Assembly: GCA_018897105.1 (NCBI GenBank)
Contig: JAHILF010000137.1
Location: 1-38,885, forward strand
Reading direction: 5' to 3'
DNA length: 38,885 nucleotides
DNA from: Pseudomonadota bacterium
GTDB taxonomy: Bacteria > Desulfobacterota > Desulfobulbia > Desulfobulbales > SURF-16
How positions within the stretch are numbered: position 1 is the stretch's first letter; every line of letters begins with the position of its first letter. The notes beneath the pieces are model-generated. The model saw only the letters and a program-made list of their open reading frames with translations, did not search any database and was not told where the DNA came from. A program made the translations under genes and the position numbers. Below are positions 7,306 to 15,748 of the stretch, one piece after another.

Positions 7306-8205
7306 TCAATACCGGTCGTCCGCGTTGAAAGAGTCGAAAATAATCCGTCCCGCCTCTTCCGCCGTGTCCACGAATTGGAAGATATCAAGGTCTTCCGGCG
7401 CGATGACCCCTTCCTCCACCAGAAAATCAAAATTGATCAGTTTTTCCCAGAATTGCCGGCCGAAGAGGAGCACCGGTAGCGGTTTGATTTTCTTGGTCTG
7501 GATCAGGGTAAGGGTCTCGAAGAGTTCGTCAAGGGTGCCGAAACCTCCCGGAAAGGCGACCAGGGCCTGGGCCCGCATGAGAAAATGCATCTTGCGGATA
7601 GAAAAGTAATGGAACTGGAAGCTCAGCTCCGGGGTGATATAGGGGTTGGGGGCCTGCTCATGGGGCAGGACGATATTAAGCCCGATGGTCTTGGCGCCAG
7701 CGTCAAAGGCGCCGCGGTTGGCCGCCTCCATGATGCCAGGTCCGCCGCCTGTAATGACCACCAGTTTGCAGCCGGTCCTGGCGTGGCAGGTCTCCGAGAG
7801 AATTCTGCCGAGCTTTCTGGCCTCTTCGTAATAGTGTGACTTTGCGACAATCCGTCTGGCTGCCGTTACCCTCTTGCTGAACATCTCATTTGTCGGATCG
7901 CTTTCGGCCATCTTTTCAGCCTCTTTTAGCCTTTGCTGGGCGGTTTCCTCATGGGGCACCCTACTTCCCCCAAACACCACAACCGTGGCCTTGATGCCGT
8001 GTTCCTGCTGGAGAAGCTCAGGCTTCATGAGTTCCAGCTGCAGCCGCACCGGCCGCAGTTCATCACGCATGATAAAATCTGAATCCGTATAGGAGAGTTT
8101 GTAGCTGGGAGAGGCCGTCTGCGGGCAGGGGGTGTAGATGTTTGACGCCTGGGCGTCTTCCTGGGCGCTGGGAAATCGTTTAAAAGGTTGTTTGGCGGGA
8201 GGCAT
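7306..8205 (-). CDS. LOG family protein (TIGR00730-type nucleotide 5'-monophosphate phosphoribohydrolase)
   Basis: A 299-residue protein with a Rossmann-like LOG domain over about residues 75-285. The diagnostic motifs are Gly-Gly-Gly-Pro-Gly-Ile-Met-Glu-Ala, the Arg-Lys pair before the active site, and Pro-Gly-Gly-Phe-Gly-Thr-Leu-Asp-Glu. LOG enzymes cleave the N-glycosidic bond of nucleoside monophosphates (cytokinin riboside monophosphates in plants, nucleotide pools in bacteria); older databases call them lysine decarboxylases. The N-terminal 70 residues are an extension seen in the longer LOG subfamily. AGGA lies 8 bases before the ATG. Single gene on the minus strand, followed by no clear terminator. 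Confidence 0.87.
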   Translation of the reverse strand: MPPAKQPFKRFPSAQEDAQASNIYTPCPQTASPSYKLSYTDSDFIMRDELRPVRLQLELMKPELLQQEHGIKATVVVFGGSRVPHEETAQQRLKEAEKMAESDPTNEMFSKRVTAARRIVAKSHYYEEARKLGRILSETCHARTGCKLVVITGGGPGIMEAANRGAFDAGAKTIGLNIVLPHEQAPNPYITPELSFQFHYFSIRKMHFLMRAQALVAFPGGFGTLDELFETLTLIQTKKIKPLPVLLFGRQFWEKLINFDFLVEEGVIAPEDLDIFQFVDTAEEAGRIIFDSFNADDRY

Positions 8206-8334
8206 GCAGTCGTTCCTTGGATTATGTTAAATTTTTCGTACAATGATCGATAAAATCAATACAAATATATTTCTTCTTCCTGCCGGGATTTTTCTCGGTG
8301 GGCGGGTTGGGCGCGGTTTTCCCCGGCAATTGCA

Positions 8335-9093
8335 TTACTGGATCAGCCGTTTGCGCAAAAAAATGACGGACAGCCAGCAGGTAAAGAGGGTCAGGAGAAA
8401 TGAACCCGCTATTTTGAGCAGCCACGGTTCATGGAACTGGCCGTAGCAGAACATGCGGGAGAGGGTGACGATGGGGGTGAGCGGCAGCAGCTCAAAAAAG
8501 ATCCGGCCCGACGGGGCAATGGTCTTGAGCGGAAAGAAGATGCCGGAAAAGAGAAAAAGCGGGGTCAGGACAAGCGAAATAAAATAATTGAAGAATTCAT
8601 AGCTGCCGGCCAGCGCGGTCATGATCAGTCCGAAGGCGGCGAAAAAGACCCCGGACATGAACAGCACGGGCAGCAGGGCAATGGTCCAGATCGAGGGCCA
8701 GACCCCGAACAGGGGCAGCATTGCCAGCATGATGATGGCTGACAGCAACCCTTTGCTGGCGCCCCAGAAGATCTCCCCCAGGGCGATATCCGTAATGCCC
8801 AGGGGGGTCATGAGAATGGCCTCGTAAGTTTTCTGCATGGTAAGCCGGGTATAGGAGCCGTAAGTGGTTTCAAAGGCGGCACTGTACATGACCGAGGAGG
8901 TGACCAGGCCGGGTGCCAGAAACTGCAGGTAGGTGAGGCCGTCGATGGTCTGCATCTCGCGGCCCAGGCCGTAGCCCATGGCCAGCAGAAAGAGCAGGGG
9001 CTGACCCAGATTGCCGATCAGGGTGGCCATGACATGCTTGCGCCACACCCGGCTGTTGCGCAGCCACAGAGTCCAGAAACGCAGGTGCTTCAT
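8335..9093 (-). CDS. ABC-2 type transporter permease (NodJ/DrrB-like)
   Basis: A 252-residue membrane protein with six predicted helices, matching ABC-2 exporter permeases. Features include an N-terminal amphipathic stretch, Gly-Tyr-Gly-Leu-Gly after the first helix, the conserved Tyr-Leu-x-Phe-Leu-Ala-Pro-Gly-Leu segment, Glu-x-x-x-Gly-Ser-Tyr-Thr-Arg-Leu, and Phe-Ser-Gly-Ile-Phe-Phe-Pro-Leu before the last helices. The ATG at 9093 overlaps the stop of the ATPase gene (ATGA), so the two are translationally coupled. With the ATPase it forms a half-size exporter; NodIJ-type systems move glycolipids or drugs, but the substrate here is unknown. Confidence 0.9.
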   Translation of the reverse strand: MKHLRFWTLWLRNSRVWRKHVMATLIGNLGQPLLFLLAMGYGLGREMQTIDGLTYLQFLAPGLVTSSVMYSAAFETTYGSYTRLTMQKTYEAILMTPLGITDIALGEIFWGASKGLLSAIIMLAMLPLFGVWPSIWTIALLPVLFMSGVFFAAFGLIMTALAGSYEFFNYFISLVLTPLFLFSGIFFPLKTIAPSGRIFFELLPLTPIVTLSRMFCYGQFHEPWLLKIAGSFLLTLFTCWLSVIFLRKRLIQ

Positions 9094-10064
9094 GATTCCC
9101 TTAATGATCTGCCGGTGAGTTGAATAAAAAGGTCTTCCAGGTTTGCCGGCCGCCGCAACCAACTGCGGGAGTTTTTCAGCAGGGATTCCAGCCGGCTGCA
9201 ATCCTCCTGGGTGTAGACATACAGTTTGTCGTTCACCCGTTCCGTGGTTGCCTGACACTGTTTGAAGGATTTTTCCAGGGCGTTGAGTTCCGCAACCGTG
9301 CCCTCAATGACAAAGACATCAATGCCCACCAATTCCGTAATCAACTGCTGGGGAACACCCTGGGCCACGATTTTGCCGTGGTCGAGAATGAGCACCCGGT
9401 TACTCAGGTGTTCCACCTCGTCCAGATAATGGCTGGTGAGCAGCATGGTGGTGCCTTGCTGCTGCAGGATTTCGAGACGTTCCCATATAAGATGGCGGGC
9501 CTGGGGATCAAGACCCACTGTGGGCTCATCCAGGATGAGCAGTTTCGGTTCGTTGATCAGTGCCCTTGCCAGGAGCAGGCGGCGGCGCTGGCCCCCGGAG
9601 AGGTGCTCGATGATCTCTTTTCGACGGTTGGCCAGGGCGAAAAATTGCAGGAGATCGGCGGATCTGGCCCGGGCCTTTTTGCCGGTGATATTGAAGTAGC
9701 TGGCATAGGTCAGCAGGTTCTCTTCCACGGTCAGATCCGGGTCAAGGCTGTCTGTCTGGGGCACGACCCCTATGAGGCGTTTTGCCTCCTGGTGCTGTCC
9801 GGGGATGTCCATGTGCATGATGCACATTGTCCCGCCACTTTTTTCAACCAGGCCCAGCAGCATGTTGATGGTGGTGGTCTTACCCGCCCCGTTCGGGCCC
9901 AGGAAACCGACGCATTCCCCCTGGCGGATGGCAAAGCTGATATTGTCCACCGCGCAGCGGCTGCCGAAGAATTTGCTGAGGCCGTTGACTTGGACAATGA
10001 TGTCGTCGCCGGGGGCCTGCGTAGCGTCAACAGCGGTTTGTGGTGGGGTTTGCGTGGAACTCAT
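9090..10064 (-). CDS. ABC transporter ATP-binding protein (NodI/DrrA-like)
   Basis: A 324-residue ATPase. Walker A is Gly-Pro-Asn-Gly-Ala-Gly-Lys-Thr-Thr, the signature Leu-Ser-Gly-Gly-Gln-Arg-Arg-Arg, Walker B Leu-Leu-Ile-Leu-Asp-Glu-Pro, D-loop Gly-Leu-Asp and the switch His in Thr-Ser-His-Tyr-Leu. The nucleotide domain covers about residues 20-240; the last 80 residues are the accessory domain typical of exporters. It powers the permease encoded just downstream with a 4-base overlap. Divergent from the mrp operon, with 219 bases between the start codons. The ribosome site is weak (GTGG). Confidence 0.93.
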   Translation of the reverse strand: MSSTQTPPQTAVDATQAPGDDIIVQVNGLSKFFGSRCAVDNISFAIRQGECVGFLGPNGAGKTTTINMLLGLVEKSGGTMCIMHMDIPGQHQEAKRLIGVVPQTDSLDPDLTVEENLLTYASYFNITGKKARARSADLLQFFALANRRKEIIEHLSGGQRRRLLLARALINEPKLLILDEPTVGLDPQARHLIWERLEILQQQGTTMLLTSHYLDEVEHLSNRVLILDHGKIVAQGVPQQLITELVGIDVFVIEGTVAELNALEKSFKQCQATTERVNDKLYVYTQEDCSRLESLLKNSRSWLRRPANLEDLFIQLTGRSLRES

Positions 10065-10215
10065 AATCTGCCACTATACTATAATTTGCCCGGGCTTTGC
10101 CACAGCTCCCGCGCTGTTTTGTCTCTTTTGTCAGTGGCCTGATCGCCAGACATAACATTAACCAATTGAATTAAAAAGTAAAAATTGCGGAGAAAGTAAT
10201 TTCCTGTCAGGAGAA

Positions 10216-10241
10216 ATTGTGCTAACCTGTTTATGCACAAT
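10216..10241. promoter_or_regulatory. Inverted repeat upstream of the mrp operon
   Basis: ATTGTGC (10216-10222) and GCACAAT (10235-10241) form a perfect 7-base inverted repeat with a 12-base spacer, about 43 bases before the first mrp start codon and within the divergent promoter region. It could be an operator for one or both transcripts or a leader hairpin. No clear -35/-10 pair is visible. Confidence 0.35.
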
Positions 10242-10283
10242 CCCGGTTGCACCAAAGAGTGACCAGTTACCAAGAGGTTGAGC

Positions 10284-10811
10284 ATGCCCGGAAAATTCTC
10301 TTGCATCAGCTTTCCGTCCACCATCCTGCTCGGCAGATTGCTTGTCAGGCTGTTGCTTTTTTCCGTCTTATGGTGCGTGCTGGCTGGTCTTGACTGGCAA
10401 AACTGGATTATCGGTCTGCCAACCATCCTTGCCGCAACCTTCTGCAGTCTGCTTTTTGCTCCCCAACAACCCTGCCCGGTCAGTTTTCTCGGTCTTCTCC
10501 GCTTTATTCCATTTTTTGTCAATCTGTCCTTCTGGGGTGGCTGCGATGTCATGCGCCGCGCCCTGTCGCCTGCCATGCCCATGAATCCCGGACTGGTGCG
10601 TTATCAGGTCAGTCTCCCCGAAGTGCCCCAGCAGGTTTTGCTGATCAACTGCATTAGTCTGCTGCCCGGCACGATCAGCGCGGATTTTCATGAGCAATGC
10701 ATCACCATCCATACCATTGATCGGGATATGCCGGTCTGGTCCACAGTGCATCACCTGGAAAGAAGGGTTGCCGCCCTCTTCGGCATCCGGGTGGCAGGGG
10801 GCAGACCATGA
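10284..10811 (+). CDS. mrpE: Na+/H+ antiporter subunit E (MrpE/MnhE/MbhA-like)
   Basis: A 175-residue membrane protein with two or three N-terminal helices (Leu-Trp-Cys-Val-Leu then the helix ending Cys-Ser-Leu-Leu) and a C-terminal cytoplasmic domain. It has the family features Asn-Leu-Ser-Phe-Trp-Gly at the second membrane segment, Leu-Ile-Asn-Cys-Ile-Ser-Leu-Leu-Pro-Gly-Thr, and His-x-Ile-Asp. AGAGGT sits 6 bases before the ATG at 10284, so that codon is preferred over an upstream TTG. First gene of an eight-gene operon. MrpE is a small subunit of the heteromultimeric antiporter in the cytoplasmic membrane, needed for complex assembly. Confidence 0.88.
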   Translation: MPGKFSCISFPSTILLGRLLVRLLLFSVLWCVLAGLDWQNWIIGLPTILAATFCSLLFAPQQPCPVSFLGLLRFIPFFVNLSFWGGCDVMRRALSPAMPMNPGLVRYQVSLPEVPQQVLLINCISLLPGTISADFHEQCITIHTIDRDMPVWSTVHHLERRVAALFGIRVAGGRP

Positions 10812-11071
10812 ACTGGCTTTATTCCACGGCGGCCCTGTGTCTGCTGTCTGCCATTGTAGCCGGGCTGCTGCGAATTCTCCGCGGGCCGACCGCCGCGGAC
10901 AGCATGCTCGCCGCCCAGCTCTTCGGCACTTGCGGCGTGGCAATACTGCTGCTGTTGTCCAAGGGGCTGGACTGGCTGGTTCTGCAGGATATTGCCCTGG
11001 TCTTTGCCCTGCTGGCGGCGCTGGCCGCCGTGGCCTTCGCCCTGCGCACCTGGGGCGGGACAGAGAGGTAA
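10808..11071 (+). CDS. mrpF: Na+/H+ antiporter subunit F (MrpF/MnhF/MbhB-like)
   Basis: An 87-residue protein with three helices. It shows the family pattern Arg-Gly-Pro-Thr-Ala-Ala-Asp between helices 1 and 2 and a third helix starting Leu-Gln-Asp-Ile-Ala-Leu-Val. The start overlaps the end of mrpE by 4 bases (ATGA). In the Mrp and Mbh complexes the small E, F and G subunits form part of the sodium-translocating module. Confidence 0.9.
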   Translation: MNWLYSTAALCLLSAIVAGLLRILRGPTAADSMLAAQLFGTCGVAILLLLSKGLDWLVLQDIALVFALLAALAAVAFALRTWGGTER

Positions 11072-11085
11072 ATGAGGGAGGGGAA

Positions 11086-11388
11086 ATGGCATTTTTGCAT
11101 AATCTCGGCACAATTTGCATCCTGATCGGGATTCCGTTTTTTGTCTCAGGCACCATTGGCCTGTTGCGGTTTCCCGATATCTATACCCGGCTGCATGCCC
11201 TGACCAAGGCGGACAATGTGGGGCTGGGTTTTGTGGTGCTCGGCCTGGCCCTGCAGGCAGAGCAATGGAATACGGTGGCCAGGCTGCTGCTTATCTGGCT
11301 GCTGGTGCTGGTCGCCAGTTCCGCCTCCTGCCATCTGGTGGCCCGGGCCGCCCTGCGGAAAAAGATACAACCCTGGTCCCGATCATGA
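11086..11388 (+). CDS. mrpG: Na+/H+ antiporter subunit G (MrpG/MnhG/MbhC-like)
   Basis: A 100-residue protein with three helices. The diagnostic block Gly-Leu-Leu-Arg-Phe-Pro-Asp-x-Tyr-Thr-Arg-Leu-His-Ala follows the first helix, and Thr-Lys-Ala-Asp/Thr-x-Gly precedes the second. A strong GGGAGGGG ribosome site lies before the ATG at 11086. It is 14 bases from mrpF and its stop overlaps the next start. Length is normal for the family. Confidence 0.9.
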   Translation: MAFLHNLGTICILIGIPFFVSGTIGLLRFPDIYTRLHALTKADNVGLGFVVLGLALQAEQWNTVARLLLIWLLVLVASSASCHLVARAALRKKIQPWSRS

Positions 11389-12428
11389 CGGACGCAATGG
11401 GAATTTTTGATATAATGCTGGCGCTTGTCCTGCCGTGGCTTGGCTGGCGTCTCCTGGCCAGCCCGAATCTCTTCCGGGCGGTGGTGCTTTTCATCTCGCT
11501 GGGCTTATTGATGTCTCTGGCCTGGGTGCGGCTGCATGCCCCTGATGTGGCCCTGGCCGAAGCGGCCATCGGCGCAGGGCTCACCGGTGCGCTCTTTCTG
11601 TCGGCCCTGCGCCGCCTGGAACGCCTGCGGGATTCCGAGAGGCGGCTTGATTATGCCGAAAAGAGAGAGGAGGAGCAAAACCTGCCCCCGGAAAAGAGAA
11701 GAAAATCAAAGCCGGTTGCCTATGTCCTGGCCTTATTTCTCCTTTCTGTTTTTCTGTTGCTGCTGGGCGGAGCGCTGCTGAAAACTCCGGTAGCGCCGGG
11801 GAGACTCGGACCGGCCGTGGCGGGGCAGATGGGGCAAAGCGGGGTGCAGAGCCGGGTAACCGCCGTGCTGCTGAATTTCCGAGGTTACGATACGTTGCTT
11901 GAGGTGATGGTCCTCTTTCTTGCAGCTCTGGGGGTCTGGTCGCTGACCCGGGTCCGACAGACGCCACAGGAGAAAGTTCCCGGCCCGGTGCTGGCCACCC
12001 TGGTGCGGCTGCTGGTGCCGCTGATGATCACCGTTGCCGGCTATCTGGTGTGGATCGGCAGCAGCAGGGCAGGCGGAGCCTTCCAGGGCGGGGCGGTGCT
12101 GGCTGCAGCCGGAGTATTGCTGCTGCTGGCCAATGTGACGGTGGTAAGGCAAATACCATCGACTCTGCTGCGCTGGGCCCTGGTGCTCGGTCCTCTTCTT
12201 TTTCTCCTGTCAGCCGTTGCCTGTATGTCCATCGGCGGCAACCTGCTGGAGTATCCGCGCCAGAGCGCCGGTTCCTGGATTCTGCTCATCGAATCGGCAA
12301 CCGCGGTTTCCATCGGCGTCACCCTGGCGGCCCTCTATGCCGGGGGCAGACCCCATGAGCCTGCTGCCCGGGAGGCAATCGTTGATAAAAGCGCAGACAC
12401 GAAAGTAAAAAATGGAGAGGGTGCATGA
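11385..12428 (+). CDS. Fusion of MrpA C-terminal domains (MbhD/MbhE-like) with MrpB
   Basis: A 347-residue membrane protein. Residues 1-80 form a DUF4040/MbhD-like unit with Asp-Val-Ala-Leu-Ala-Glu-Ala-Ala-Ile-Gly-Ala-Gly. A charged linker follows (about 85-110), then an MbhE-like unit with Phe-Arg-Gly-Tyr-Asp-Thr-Leu-Leu-Glu (about 170), and a C-terminal MnhB domain with Gly-Gly-Ala-Phe-Gln-Gly-Gly (about 230). In standard Mrp operons the first two units are the C-terminus of the large MrpA and the last is separate MrpB; in Pyrococcus Mbh they are three genes. Here they are one polypeptide. The ATG at 11385 overlaps the mrpG stop; ATG 11397 is an alternative. Confidence 0.85.
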   Translation: MTDAMGIFDIMLALVLPWLGWRLLASPNLFRAVVLFISLGLLMSLAWVRLHAPDVALAEAAIGAGLTGALFLSALRRLERLRDSERRLDYAEKREEEQNLPPEKRRKSKPVAYVLALFLLSVFLLLLGGALLKTPVAPGRLGPAVAGQMGQSGVQSRVTAVLLNFRGYDTLLEVMVLFLAALGVWSLTRVRQTPQEKVPGPVLATLVRLLVPLMITVAGYLVWIGSSRAGGAFQGGAVLAAAGVLLLLANVTVVRQIPSTLLRWALVLGPLLFLLSAVACMSIGGNLLEYPRQSAGSWILLIESATAVSIGVTLAALYAGGRPHEPAAREAIVDKSADTKVKNGEGA

Positions 12429-12757
12429 GCACCATTTTTCTCTATAATTTTTCCGGTCTGGCGCTTTTTGCTATCGGCCTGCACGGCCTGATACGCTCCT
12501 CCCATCTGCTGCGCAAGATTCTCGCGGCAAATCTCATGTCCAGCGGGATTTTTCTCATCATGATCGTCGGGGCTTACGGTCCGGACCAGGCCCTGATCGA
12601 TCCGGTGCCCCACGCCATGGTGCTGACCGGTATTTTAGTCTCGATCAGTACCACGGCAGTGGCCCTGGTGCTGGTTTGTCTGGTGCAGGAAACAACCAAC
12701 CGGGCCCTGTTGTTGCAGAAAAGGAAAAGAGAGCAGAGGGGGCGGACGGATGCCTGA
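12425..12757 (+). CDS. mrpC: Na+/H+ antiporter subunit C (MrpC/MnhC/MbhG-like, NuoK fold)
   Basis: A 110-residue protein with three helices and the NuoK-like pattern: a first helix with Gly-Leu-His-Gly-Leu, a second starting Lys-Ile-Leu-Ala-Ala-Asn-Leu-Met-Ser-Ser-Gly, and a third beginning Val-Pro-His-Ala-Met-Val-Leu-Thr-Gly-Ile-Leu-Val with the Thr-Ala-Val-Ala-Leu motif. It overlaps the gene before by 4 bases and the gene after by 8 bases. Confidence 0.92.
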   Translation: MSTIFLYNFSGLALFAIGLHGLIRSSHLLRKILAANLMSSGIFLIMIVGAYGPDQALIDPVPHAMVLTGILVSISTTAVALVLVCLVQETTNRALLLQKRKREQRGRTDA

Positions 12758-14255
12758 TACCCCATTCTGGGCAGTATGTCTCGTGGTTGTGCCGCTTTTT
12801 TTTGCCATCATCTGTTTTGTCAGAAGTTCCCTGGTTACCTTCCTCGGCCCCCTGGCTGCCTGGCTCAATGCCCTGGCCGGACTGGGGATGACCCTTTCCT
12901 TTGTCCATTCCGGTCCGCTGCGCTATGCCATCGGCGGCTGGCAGGCCCCCTTGGGCATCAATTTCAGCATCGACGGCCTGAGTGTGCTGCTGGTTGCCAT
13001 GACCGCCGTGACCGGGCTTAGCGTCAGCATGTATGCCAAGGGGTATTTTTCCCTGCGTATCGGCTCGGCCGGGGAAATAAACCGTCATGGGCACCAGCGG
13101 GCTTACTTCTGGCCGGTATGGCTGTTGCTGTGGGCCGCCTTGAACGGCCTGTTTCTCTCCGCCGATCTGTTCAACATCTACGTCACCCTGGAGATAATCG
13201 GCCTGGCCGCGGTGGTGCTCACCGCACTCTCGGGCAAACCGGCGGCCCGGCTTGCCGCCATGCGTTACCTGCTGGTCAGTCTGCTCGGGTCGTGCTGCTA
13301 CCTCTTTGGCGTGGCCCTGCTCTATCGCAGCTACGGCATCCTGGATATGACAGCTCTTTCCCGTCTTGTCAGCCCGGCCCCTCTCCTGTGGGTGAGCCTG
13401 GCCCTGTTGACCACGGGCCTGCTGCTGAAAACCGCGCTCTTCCCCCTGCATTTCTGGCTGCCGCCGGCCCATGCCAATGCCCTGGCCCCGGTGAGCGCCA
13501 TTTTATCCGGGCTGGTGGTGAAGGCATCGTTCTATCTCATACTGCGTCTGTGGGGCGAGGTTTTTGCTCAGGTCCTGCCGTTTGCAGCCTACGTCCTGCT
13601 TGGAGTGCTGGGCTGCGGTGCCGTGCTGTGGGGCGCGGTGCAGGCCCTGCTGCAGAAAAGACTGAAAATGCTGATCGCCTATTCCACCGTGGCGCAGCTC
13701 GGATATCTGTTCATCGCCCTGCCCCTGATCCGGCTTGATCCCGGCCCTTCGGCACGGGAGGCGGTTATTTTGCTTATCATGGCCCATGCCTGCGCCAAAT
13801 CAGCCATGTTCATGGCGGCCGGGTCCATCTTCCTCAAGGCCGGGCATGACCGGATAGATGACTTGGACGGCATCAAGGAAGTGCTGCCGGTCTCCTCCTT
13901 TGCCTTTGTGCTGGCAGGGGTCAGCCTGATGGGTTTTCCCCCCAGCGGCGGTTTTCTCGGCAAATGGCTGCTGCTCGGCGTTTCCCTGGCCAGCGGGCAA
14001 TGGTGGTGGGGGATCATGCTGGTCATCGGCAGTCTGCTGGCTGCTGGCTATGTCTACCGGATCGCCTGCCATCTTCTTGTTTTCAAAGCGTCTTTTTCCT
14101 CCAGGCGCGGGTCAATACCGCCGGTCATGGAGTGGCCCGCCGTGCTGCTGGCGGTGCTGGCCATGATCCTTGGCCTGCTGGCCGGCTACCCTCTGGGCCT
14201 GCTGGAAGCCGGCTGCCCGGTTCCCATCCATGCCTGCCTGGAGGTGATGCCATGA
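12750..14255 (+). CDS. mrpD: Antiporter subunit D, first MrpD-like protein
   Basis: A 501-residue membrane protein of the NuoL/M/N/MrpA/D family with about 14 helices. The proton-path residues expected for the family are present: Glu in TM5 (E148, in Tyr-Val-Thr-Leu-Glu), Lys in TM7 (Leu-Leu-Lys-Thr-Ala-Leu-Phe-Pro-Leu-His), Lys in TM8 (Val-Val-Lys-Ala-Ser) and Lys in TM12 (Phe-Leu-Gly-Lys-Trp). The Pro-Ala-His-Ala-x-Ala-x-x-Pro-Val-Ser-Ala loop typical of MrpD is intact. It is a likely site of H+ or Na+ movement. Coupled to mrpC by an 8-base overlap. Confidence 0.93.
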   Translation: MPDTPFWAVCLVVVPLFFAIICFVRSSLVTFLGPLAAWLNALAGLGMTLSFVHSGPLRYAIGGWQAPLGINFSIDGLSVLLVAMTAVTGLSVSMYAKGYFSLRIGSAGEINRHGHQRAYFWPVWLLLWAALNGLFLSADLFNIYVTLEIIGLAAVVLTALSGKPAARLAAMRYLLVSLLGSCCYLFGVALLYRSYGILDMTALSRLVSPAPLLWVSLALLTTGLLLKTALFPLHFWLPPAHANALAPVSAILSGLVVKASFYLILRLWGEVFAQVLPFAAYVLLGVLGCGAVLWGAVQALLQKRLKMLIAYSTVAQLGYLFIALPLIRLDPGPSAREAVILLIMAHACAKSAMFMAAGSIFLKAGHDRIDDLDGIKEVLPVSSFAFVLAGVSLMGFPPSGGFLGKWLLLGVSLASGQWWWGIMLVIGSLLAAGYVYRIACHLLVFKASFSSRRGSIPPVMEWPAVLLAVLAMILGLLAGYPLGLLEAGCPVPIHACLEVMP

Positions 14256-15748
14256 ACTGGGGTGGGCTGCTGCTGGTCATGATTCTTCTCAGTTCCCTGG
14301 TGCCGGGGTTGATCATCTTTGCCCTGCCGGAGAAAAGCAATCGACCGCGGACCTTCCTCAACCTGGGCGGCGCCTTTCTCAAACTGCTGCTCATCCTGGT
14401 GATGATTATCGGCATCTACCAGGGCCGCCAATTTGCCGTGCGCTGGCAGCTGTTGCCCGGTCTTGAGCTGGCCCTGAACTCAGATCCCCTGGCTGCCCTG
14501 TTTTCCACCCTGTCCACCGTGCTGTGGCTGCTGACCACCATCTATGCCGTGGGTTATCTGGAGCAGTCGCCCAACAGGCGGCAGTTTTTCGGCTACTTCA
14601 GCATCTGCGTCACCGTGACCGTGGGCATTGCCCTGGCCGGCAATCTTATTACCTTTTTTCTTTTTTACGAACTGCTGACCCTGACCACCTATCCCCTGGT
14701 CACCCATCGCGGCACCAGGGAAGCCTTGGCCGCGGGCCGGGTTTACCTCGCCTACACCCTGTCCGGCGGGGCGGTGCTGCTCGTTGCCGTGGCCTGGCTG
14801 CAGGTGCTGGCCGGACCGGTTGCGTTCGGCGGGCCGCCTGCTGCCGCCGCGGTCCCAGCAACCCATGAGTTGCAGCTTATTGTCATTTTTTTCCTGTTCA
14901 TCGCCGGCCTGGGGGTAAAGGCAGCGCTGGTGCCGCTGCACGGTTGGCTGCCCCGGGCCATGGTGGCCCCGGCCCCGGTCAGCGCCCTGCTCCATGCCGT
15001 GGCCGTGGTCAAGGCCGGGGTCTTCGGCATCATCCGCATTGTCCACGATGTGTACGGGGTGCCATTTGCCGCGGGCCTCAATCTGCTGCTGCCGCTTGCC
15101 ATCCTGGCCTCGCTGTCGATTATCTACGGATCACTGTGCGCCCTGCGGGAGGATGATCTCAAAAAGCGGCTGGCCTATTCCACCGTCAGCCAGCTGTCCT
15201 ATATCATTCTCGGGGTCAGTGTGGCCGGGCCGTTGGCTGCCATGGGAGGTCTGGTCCATCTCGTCCATCAGGGGCTGATGAAGATCACCCTGTTTTTCTG
15301 CGCCGGCAATCTGGCGGAAACACTGGGGGTTCATCGCATCAGCGAAATGCGGGGAATTGCCCGGCGCATGCCGCTGACCATGGCGGCCTTTAGTGTCGGG
15401 GCGCTGGGCATGATCGGCTTTCCCCCCATGGCCGGTTTTGTCAGTAAGTGGTACCTGGGCATGGGTGCCCTGGAGGCAGACAAGATGTGGGTGGTGGCAA
15501 TACTTGCTGTGAGCACCGTGCTCAATGCCGCATATTTTCTGCCCATCCTTATCCAAGCCTGGTTTAAGCCCCAGGAAAGCACCTGGTCCGAACAGGGGAC
15601 GACGGCCCGGCTGGAAACCCACTGGATGCTCCTGGTACCGCCCCTGGTGACGGCATTTCTGGTGGTTGCCGTGGGTCTGCTGGCCAATGCCCAGATAAGT
15701 CCCCTGGCCTGGGTGAAACTGATCATAGGCCTGGAGTACGGACCATGA
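14252..15748 (+). CDS. Second MrpD-like proton-translocating subunit
   Basis: A 498-residue antiporter-like protein of the same superfamily. It keeps the TM5 Glu (E140 in Phe-Tyr-Glu-Leu-Leu-Thr-Leu), the TM7 Lys (Gly-Val-Lys-Ala-Ala-Leu-Val-Pro-Leu-His-Gly-Trp-Leu-Pro), the TM8 Lys (Val-Val-Lys-Ala-Gly) and the TM12 Lys (Phe-Val-Ser-Lys-Trp). The Tyr-Glu-Leu-Leu-Thr-Leu-Thr-Thr-Tyr-Pro-Leu-Val segment is the form seen in MrpD and Mbh/Mbx relatives. The ATG at 14252 overlaps the stop of the previous gene (ATGA), so a longer frame starting at 13964 is not used. It probably replaces the N-terminal antiporter half of the missing large MrpA. Confidence 0.9.
   Translation: MNWGGLLLVMILLSSLVPGLIIFALPEKSNRPRTFLNLGGAFLKLLLILVMIIGIYQGRQFAVRWQLLPGLELALNSDPLAALFSTLSTVLWLLTTIYAVGYLEQSPNRRQFFGYFSICVTVTVGIALAGNLITFFLFYELLTLTTYPLVTHRGTREALAAGRVYLAYTLSGGAVLLVAVAWLQVLAGPVAFGGPPAAAAVPATHELQLIVIFFLFIAGLGVKAALVPLHGWLPRAMVAPAPVSALLHAVAVVKAGVFGIIRIVHDVYGVPFAAGLNLLLPLAILASLSIIYGSLCALREDDLKKRLAYSTVSQLSYIILGVSVAGPLAAMGGLVHLVHQGLMKITLFFCAGNLAETLGVHRISEMRGIARRMPLTMAAFSVGALGMIGFPPMAGFVSKWYLGMGALEADKMWVVAILAVSTVLNAAYFLPILIQAWFKPQESTWSEQGTTARLETHWMLLVPPLVTAFLVVAVGLLANAQISPLAWVKLIIGLEYGP

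Noticed and set aside
8431-10142. Long plus-strand frames opposite the ABC exporter genes
   Set aside because: They are mirror frames of GC-rich coding DNA; the minus-strand genes have intact ABC motifs.
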